Assembly: GCA_030429365.1 (NCBI GenBank)
Contig: JAUIEW010000014.1
Coordinates: 1 to 40,187, forward strand
Length of the DNA stretch: 40,187 bases
Origin: Phycisphaerae bacterium
GTDB lineage: Bacteria > Planctomycetota > Phycisphaerae > UBA1845
Reading direction: 5' to 3'
Position 1 is the first letter of the stretch. Each line of letters begins with the position of its first letter. The notes under the pieces are model-generated. The model worked only from the letters and a program-made list of their open reading frames with translations. It was not told where the DNA came from and did not search any database. Of this stretch, positions 35,635 to 40,187 are shown piece after piece. Both the position numbers and the translations under genes were made by a program.

Positions 35635-36915
35635 ATGGCTTCACTTCGGGATGCATTCAAAAGCAAGATCGCAAATCTTCGCGAGGATGTCGACCGGTTG
35701 GTGGCCGAACACGGCGACAAGGTCATCGGTGAATCGACCGTGGCCCAGGCGTACGGCGGTATGCGTGGCCTCAAATGCATGGTCTGTGACACGTCGATCG
35801 TCTCGCCCGAAAAGGGCCTGATCCTGCGTGGCCGACCGCTCTCCGAATTGACCCACCTCAGCCCCGAGCAGACCTTCTTCCTGCTGCTGACTGGCGATGA
35901 ACCGAACGAGTCGCAATCGAAAGATCTTCAATCCGAACTCGCATCCCGTGCTGATGTGCCGGGGTATGTGTTCGACACCATCAAAGCGCAACCGACAACC
36001 AGCCATCCGATGGCTGTCTTGACGATGGCGATCCTCGCGTTGGAGGATAAGTCAAAGTTCCGCGCCCGCTACAACGACGGCATGACCAAGAACGACTACT
36101 GGGAGCCGGCGCTGGAAGATTCGCTCGATCTGATCGCGAAGATGCCGACCATCGCTGCCGCGGTCTATCGCACGCGTTACGAGTTAGGCGACTTGATCGA
36201 TCGCGATCCGAACCTCGACTGGAGCGCCAACCTCACGCACATGATGGGCGTGCCCGATACGACCGGAACGCTTGGCGACCTGACGCGTTTGTATTTGATG
36301 ATCCACGCCGACCATGAAGGCGGGAACGTCAGTGCCAACTTGTGTCACACCGCGGGTTCGGCGCTGTCCGATCCGTACTACTCAGTAGCCGCAGGTCTTT
36401 GCGGACTTGCGGGTCCGCTTCACGGGCTTGCGAATCAGGAGTGTCTGCGATTCCACCTTGGGATCATGGATCGCTTCGGCAAGTTGCCGACAAAAGACGA
36501 ACTGCACGATTACGCGTGGGAGGTTCTCAATTCCGGCCGAGTGATTCCCGGTTTTGGTCATGCGGTTCTGCGCGACACGGATCCGCGTTACACCGCGCTG
36601 CATGACTTTGCGATGAAAGCTTGCCCCGATGCCGAGCTCTTTAAGTTGGCCGACCTGATGTACGAAGTGGTCCCGGACGTTCTCACCGAACACGGCAAAG
36701 CCAAGAACGTCAATCCAAACGTCGATGCGCTGTCCGGCGTGCTGCTCTATCAATACGGCGTCACCCAGCCAAGGTTCTACACCGCGATCTTCGGTGTCTC
36801 GCGTGCCCTGGGCATGCTGGCCCAACTCGTCATCAACCGAGCCATGCGCACGCCCATCACCCGACCCAAGTCGGTCTCCACGGCATGGATTAAGAATCAG
36901 GTGGGTGCGAAGTAG
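35635..36915 (+). CDS. gltA: Citrate synthase, eukaryote (mitochondrial)-like type
   Basis: A 426-residue citrate synthase that condenses acetyl-CoA and oxaloacetate. The triad is His263 in GPLHGLANQE, His309 in IPGFGHAVLRDTDPRY and Asp364 in NVDALSGVL. The distances 46 and 101 equal those of pig heart enzyme (His274, His320, Asp375). The segments HADHEGGNVSANLCHTAGS and SALSDPYYSVAAGLCGLAG are those of the mitochondrial-like group, unlike the NADH-inhibited hexameric E. coli type or the short Gram-positive type. Such enzymes are known from some bacteria, including planctomycetes and deltaproteobacteria. The ATG at 35635 has AAGGTGG upstream. It could use the acetyl-CoA produced by the acyl-CoA operon of this window. 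Confidence 0.93.
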   Translation: MASLRDAFKSKIANLREDVDRLVAEHGDKVIGESTVAQAYGGMRGLKCMVCDTSIVSPEKGLILRGRPLSELTHLSPEQTFFLLLTGDEPNESQSKDLQSELASRADVPGYVFDTIKAQPTTSHPMAVLTMAILALEDKSKFRARYNDGMTKNDYWEPALEDSLDLIAKMPTIAAAVYRTRYELGDLIDRDPNLDWSANLTHMMGVPDTTGTLGDLTRLYLMIHADHEGGNVSANLCHTAGSALSDPYYSVAAGLCGLAGPLHGLANQECLRFHLGIMDRFGKLPTKDELHDYAWEVLNSGRVIPGFGHAVLRDTDPRYTALHDFAMKACPDAELFKLADLMYEVVPDVLTEHGKAKNVNPNVDALSGVLLYQYGVTQPRFYTAIFGVSRALGMLAQLVINRAMRTPITRPKSVSTAWIKNQVGAK

Positions 36916-37029
36916 CCGATCGAATCTCGTAGTTTCCAGCGGATGCAGCCGTAGCTATTTGGCTTATCGTTGCGACGAGATTGTGCGAATGGGCCAAGCC
37001 GCGGTTCTGCGCGCTTAGGTGAGCTTGCG

Positions 37030-37656
37030 GTGAGATGCCTACGACACAATTCGATCGTCAGTTTTGCAAACGCCCAAGGGGCTGATCGAACCTTCGTATC
37101 TCAAACACCAAACGGCCATGTATTCGTCGTTGCAGACGGCGCAGCTGGTATTGCTGGCGGAAGCCATGCGGCAGAACAGTGCGTTGCGTTTGTTCAGAAC
37201 ATGATTGCAGCCAATGTGCCTCGTGACGAAGTGTATTGGATGGAGGCCCTGACTCGACTTGACGATGCCATGCTGCGAGATGGAAATGCTGGAGAGTCGA
37301 CATGCATCGTGATTGAAGTTAGGGACGGCGTTTGCTTTGGTGCGTGCGTCGGTGACTCCAGGGCGGTTCACTTTGATGGCGACGAATCAGTCGACTTGAC
37401 CCTTCAACAGTCACGTAAGCCTTTGCTTGGTAGCGGCGACGCTGTCCTTAGCCCGATACGTTTCGATTTGAAAGCTGGTCGGTTGTTGATGGCGACCGAC
37501 GGGCTATGGAAGTACGCATTGTGGAGCGACATTCTCGCAGTTCTCGATTCGCACGTTTGGGAGTCATTGCCCGTTCAACTTGTGGATTCGGTTCGGCTGC
37601 CATCTGGCAATCTTCAAGACGATGTTGGGGTAGTCGTTGTAGACATAACAAAGTGA
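37030..37656 (+). CDS. PP2C-like serine/threonine phosphatase
   Basis: A 208-residue protein with the metal-binding motifs of PP2C phosphatases: FVVADGAAGIAGG (32-44, Asp36), GESTCIVIEV (88-97), CVGDSRAVHF (106-115, Asp109), LLMATDGLWKY (152-162, Asp157) and LQDDVGVVVVD (195-205, Asp198). It is a little short for the family (usually about 240), and the N-terminal motif is shortened. Bacterial PP2Cs oppose Hanks-type kinases or act on anti-anti-sigma factors. I use the GTG at 37030 because AGGTGAG lies 6 nt upstream. The gene looks less GC-biased at third positions than its neighbours, which may point to recent acquisition. Confidence 0.75.
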   Translation: MRCLRHNSIVSFANAQGADRTFVSQTPNGHVFVVADGAAGIAGGSHAAEQCVAFVQNMIAANVPRDEVYWMEALTRLDDAMLRDGNAGESTCIVIEVRDGVCFGACVGDSRAVHFDGDESVDLTLQQSRKPLLGSGDAVLSPIRFDLKAGRLLMATDGLWKYALWSDILAVLDSHVWESLPVQLVDSVRLPSGNLQDDVGVVVVDITK

Positions 37657-37662
37657 AAGCGC

Positions 37663-37857
37663 GGGTGGCCCATGTTTTCAAACATGGGGGAGCCGATGAT
37701 ACGATTCAATTCGCGAAACGGGTATGATCTCGTAGGCGAACACTGTCACCCGTCGCTTGTTGATGATTCTATCGCGAAGGCTGGCGGGCTGGTGAACCCT
37801 TGGGGACATTGCGACGGCGATCATCGCCTCCCCGACCTCTGAAGAGGTGGGCCACCC
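37663..37857. repeat. Compound palindromic element (single copy in window)
   Basis: GGGTGGCCCA (37663-37672) and TGGGCCACCC (37848-37857) are perfect inverted repeats 195 bp apart. Each end carries its own small hairpin: CCATGTTT-TC-AAACATGG on the left, and ACCTCTGAAGAGGT on the right. The inside has no coding potential that I can defend. It begins just after the PP2C gene. It could be a small non-autonomous element or two solitary repeats lying close together. Confidence 0.5.
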
Positions 37858-37893
37858 TGCCTTGCTGACGCGAAGATTTATGCGCATGAAAAA

Positions 37894-37921
37894 CGAGCCG
37901 CTTCGTTCTTGAAGCGGCTCG
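37894..37921 (-). terminator. Bidirectional intrinsic terminator after the PEP-CTERM gene
   Basis: CGAGCCGCTTC and GAAGCGGCTCG form an 11-bp perfect stem with a 6-nt loop. Read on the minus strand it is followed at once by TTTTTC, 30 nt beyond the PEP-CTERM stop, so it is an ideal terminator for that gene. On the plus strand a weaker T-rich stretch (CTTTGTTTCTTTT) follows. Confidence 0.85.
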
Positions 37922-37950
37922 CTTTGTTTCTTTTGTTGGATTGGTTTTAC

Positions 37951-38745
37951 TTACTTGCGGCGACGGATCACCATCAAGCCGCCGATCGCGAGCATCGTGA
38001 GGCTGACGGGTTCGGGTGCAACGTTGAATCCGGAGACGACGTAACCTTCCATGCCCGACACGTAGTTGGCGAGCGTGTCACCGAAGACCCAGTTGAAACC
38101 GTAGGCCACCTCGGTACCGAGCACGTCCGGTGCACCCGAGCCGACGCCATTGGCGACGTTTTGGATGTAGGCGGCTGACGGGGCTGAGATTTCGAGCGAT
38201 GCGAGGTCGCTGAAGGTCAGCGGGTCATTGCCAAAAAGGTTGTGGACCCATGACGAGTTGGTGTTCCAGCCGGGGGTCTCATAGACCTTCACGGTCTTGT
38301 CGGCCAGGTCTGCATAGTCGAGGTCATAGGTCTTGCTGCCGTCGCCATTGACCGAGAACAGCGGTTGGAATGCGGGGTTGGATGGTTCGTTGGCGATGAC
38401 GGCGAAGTTGCCGAGTCCATCGGTCACCCACATGTTGAAGTACGGCGCGACAGCCGGTCCTGATCCATTGGAGAAGCGGGTGGTGTCGTCGTGACGCGTG
38501 ATGGTGAGTTGGGTGATGTCGCCGACGGTGATGCCGTTGATGTCGTTGGAACCGAGTGCGGCTTTCATTCCGCCCTGGCTGATGACGAATTCGGTGGCAC
38601 CGGGAACGTAAACATTGTTGGGTTGAATCGTCGGTGAACCGCTCGCACCATTGCGGATGACGAACGAATCGAAACCGGCTTGCGCGATGCTACCGGTAGC
38701 AAAGACTGCGAGTGAGAGAGCGACTGCGAGAGACTTCCTGTTCAT
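37951..38745 (-). CDS. PEP-CTERM sorting-domain protein
   Basis: A 264-residue exported protein. A signal peptide (MNRKSLAVALSLAVFATGS, cleavage likely after AQA near residue 23) leads to a Ser/Gly/Asn/Asp-rich beta-type body of unknown function. The tail is the PEP-CTERM signal: VAPEPVS (242-248), a hydrophobic stretch, and RRRK at the very end. Exosortases cut and process such tails, and the proteins go to the surface, often with exopolysaccharide. No exosortase gene is in the window, but the asnB, VanZ-like and O-antigen-ligase-like genes are of the kind found near exosortases. The ATG at 38745 has AAGGA 9 nt upstream. A terminator follows and a structured region precedes. Confidence 0.9.
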   Translation of the reverse strand: MNRKSLAVALSLAVFATGSIAQAGFDSFVIRNGASGSPTIQPNNVYVPGATEFVISQGGMKAALGSNDINGITVGDITQLTITRHDDTTRFSNGSGPAVAPYFNMWVTDGLGNFAVIANEPSNPAFQPLFSVNGDGSKTYDLDYADLADKTVKVYETPGWNTNSSWVHNLFGNDPLTFSDLASLEISAPSAAYIQNVANGVGSGAPDVLGTEVAYGFNWVFGDTLANYVSGMEGYVVSGFNVAPEPVSLTMLAIGGLMVIRRRK

Positions 38746-39221
38746 CTGAGAGATTCCTTTATTTACCGGAGTTGGCCGGCGACCGTTTTTCCCTTCCGAG
38801 AGAAAGGGGACCATTTTGCATGCCGGCGCCGAATCGCGCCGGAGAAATACGCGCATTTCCAAGCAGCCATTGCCCGGTGATTTCCGGGGCAATGCTTGAC
38901 GTTTGGTTAGTATGTAATGGTATGAACCTAAGTGGAGTGTGCTATTATCGGACGATGCTCCAACGTCTTACCTCAATACAGCTTTCCCCGCCCATAAACA
39001 AAAAAAGAGCCTGCGCGATGGCGCCGCTCTCTCGTCAGTACGATCGCTTCCGCGTGCATCACACAGAAAGCAGACTTACTTTTCCTCTCAACCCGGGGGC
39101 AAGTGTAGCGATCCCCAGTTTGGTTTTCAATCGCACAAGAGTGCAAAAACAAATTACAATTGCGCTGACAGTTTAGTTACCGGACCTTTGGCGATAAACG
39201 ATTCCTTGTCGAGTGCAGAAT
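38746..39221. other. Long intergenic region upstream of the PEP-CTERM gene
   Basis: This 476-bp divergent gap has no defensible gene. Read on the minus strand, the 150 nt before the PEP-CTERM start can form three hairpins: CATTGCCCCGG/CCGGGCAATG (around 38862-38895), GGAAAT/ATTTCC (around 38842-38860) and CCGGCGC/GCGCCGG (around 38822-38842). None matches a riboswitch class that I know. An orphan terminator lies farther upstream. I found no clear sigma-70 pair for either divergent gene; GATAAT- and TACAAT-like boxes occur without a -35. Confidence 0.45.
38998..39029 (-). terminator. Orphan intrinsic terminator on the minus strand, upstream of the PEP-CTERM gene
   Basis: On the minus strand GAGC-GCGC, a CATC loop, and GCGC-GCTC pair with small bulges, followed by TTTTTTTGTTT. 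No minus-strand gene ends before it; the nearest gene upstream is on the plus strand. It may end a small RNA or act as an attenuator in a long leader of the PEP-CTERM gene. Confidence 0.55.
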
Positions 39222-40187
39222 ATGAATACGCATCGCGACGCCGTGTTGACGTTTGAATACCCCGAGCACCTGAAGCAAAAGCGCGGGATGTATTTCTTTG
39301 AAGGCAAGAAGCGCGGCGGCGTTTTGGAAATGCTGGCCATCGAATTGTTTCCGAATGACGCGATGGTTGGGCAGCTCCGCAATTTCATTCTCAAAGCGCC
39401 GGTGATGAGCAATGCAGCAATCAATCTGACGATCGTTCGGCGCGGCGAATCCGGCATTCGTCCGGGCATGATCGAGTCCTTGCTTCAAACGCAGTACAAG
39501 ATGCAGGGGATCGAAGGCTATCAATGGGACATGATGTTTCCCGTCGGTGACAAGGTCGCCAAGGTGGCCATCGTCAAGACGTCGGGCAACCTCGACGAAG
39601 ATCAGCCGATGTGGGAGCGCGTGATTCAGAGCATTCAACCCGTCGGTGGCGATTTAGAAGCCCGTGCGGATTCGATGGAACAGCCTGACGCGGTGCGCAC
39701 CAGCGGAAACGTCCTCATCATGTCGGACGAAATGTCACCCCATGTTCTGCTGCCGGCTTCGTTGTGCTGCGAGTGGAAGGGGCTTGACGAAGAGGAATTG
39801 CTGGTTGGCGGAATGGTTGATCCGTTTGTGCTGTTGGACAAGAAAACGCATGTCGGTCAGGCATTGGGCATGGAGAATCGCTTTGAACTCTTGCCTGTCG
39901 GAGGAGGTTTCGGGCTGGTATTCAACGGCGCGCTGGCAACGGGTTGCGCGGTGGACGAGGCGGTAGGCGCACTGCGGATCGCGTCGATTGCCGAAGGTGC
40001 GGGCGACGAAGACGAAGTCGTGGAGGCGGCGATGTCGACAAGCGCAGCGGTGAAGCTCGCCGATAGCGGAAAGCAGTGGTCAATATCGGATGAGACGATG
40101 GTGCTGTTTGACGCAATTGCAGATACGCCTTCGGTCGATGTTTTGGAGAATGTTGTCCGCACTCAGGCCGGCGTGTACAAAATATTC
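39222..40187 (+). CDS. Hypothetical protein, 3' end outside the window
   Basis: The frame is open from the ATG at 39222 to the last base, giving at least 322 residues. Codon use matches the neighbouring real genes, and the reading frames that overlap it look like shadows. I do not recognise the family. The first 145 residues are a mixed alpha/beta domain starting AVLTFEYPEHL, with FEGKKRGGVLEMLAIELFP and a strand-rich stretch ending VIQSIQPVGGD; this resembles a small stress/secretion-type domain only loosely. From about 165 there is a second domain with hydrophobic strands (NVLIMSDEMSPHVLLP) and a Gly-rich turn (PVGGGFGLVF). No signal peptide or membrane segment is seen. It is divergent from the PEP-CTERM gene. 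Confidence 0.75.
   Translation, partial: MNTHRDAVLTFEYPEHLKQKRGMYFFEGKKRGGVLEMLAIELFPNDAMVGQLRNFILKAPVMSNAAINLTIVRRGESGIRPGMIESLLQTQYKMQGIEGYQWDMMFPVGDKVAKVAIVKTSGNLDEDQPMWERVIQSIQPVGGDLEARADSMEQPDAVRTSGNVLIMSDEMSPHVLLPASLCCEWKGLDEEELLVGGMVDPFVLLDKKTHVGQALGMENRFELLPVGGGFGLVFNGALATGCAVDEAVGALRIASIAEGAGDEDEVVEAAMSTSAAVKLADSGKQWSISDETMVLFDAIADTPSVDVLENVVRTQAGVYKIF

Noticed and set aside
39177-39638. Minus-strand frame of 153 codons near the right end
   Set aside because: The plus strand has a longer gene-like frame from 39222 to the window end, and the minus frame has no motif.

Overview
The window looks like a chromosomal segment of a planctomycete, most likely Phycisphaerae-like. The grounds are moderately high GC, a PEP-CTERM protein whose tail ends in a PEP motif, a hydrophobic segment and RRRK, an oleBCD cluster, a eukaryote-type citrate synthase, weak Shine-Dalgarno use at many starts, and several families of intergenic palindromic repeats. 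This assignment is inference. I see no rRNA, tRNA, CRISPR array, prophage or transposase gene.

Layout. 1-2250: a 5'-truncated, probably frameshifted gene, a VOC protein, a stand-alone LigD-type 3'-phosphoesterase domain and a TPR lipoprotein. 2280-11700: a surface and envelope block with asparagine synthase (asnB), PduO cobalamin adenosyltransferase, an O-antigen-ligase-like protein with a long soluble tail, a GT39-like membrane glycosyltransferase and a double VanZ-like protein. 11940-25443, minus strand: a long gene train starting at a good sigma-70-like promoter (25637-25666) whose -10 sits inside a perfect inverted repeat. In transcription order it encodes three acyl-CoA dehydrogenases, 3-hydroxyacyl-CoA dehydrogenase, enoyl-CoA hydratase, a B12 acyl-CoA mutase large subunit, a fused B12-binding/MeaB GTPase, a TPR-YggX-like protein, a zinc-ribbon membrane protein and a three-subunit molybdenum hydroxylase. 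25892-30137, plus strand: a lipoprotein followed by oleB-oleC-oleD, without oleA. 30201-37656: a GT2 glycosyltransferase, a kinase-fold protein, a GNAT acetyltransferase, a LOG-family protein, a MerR-HicB-like regulator, citrate synthase and a PP2C-like phosphatase. 37951-40187: a PEP-CTERM protein with a long structured upstream region, and an unidentified gene running off the end.

How the genes fit together. The mutase carries Phe62 and Gln180 where methylmalonyl-CoA mutase has Tyr89 and Arg207, with identical spacing. That is the isobutyryl-CoA mutase signature. With the dehydrogenases, hydratase and hydroxyacyl-CoA dehydrogenase around it, the operon reads as isobutyryl-CoA to n-butyryl-CoA to crotonyl-CoA to 3-hydroxybutyryl-CoA to acetoacetyl-CoA. 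PduO could supply the adenosylcobalamin and citrate synthase could burn the acetyl-CoA. No thiolase is in the window. The mutase is arranged like a split IcmF: B12-binding domain and G-protein chaperone fused on one chain, substrate barrel on another.

Four kinds of palindromic repeat lie between genes: a 27-bp REP in three identical copies, a 64-65-bp element with 21-bp perfect arms in two copies, a 74-75-bp element with 23-bp arms in two copies, and one 195-bp compound element. One of them supplies the stop codon of the GT2 gene.
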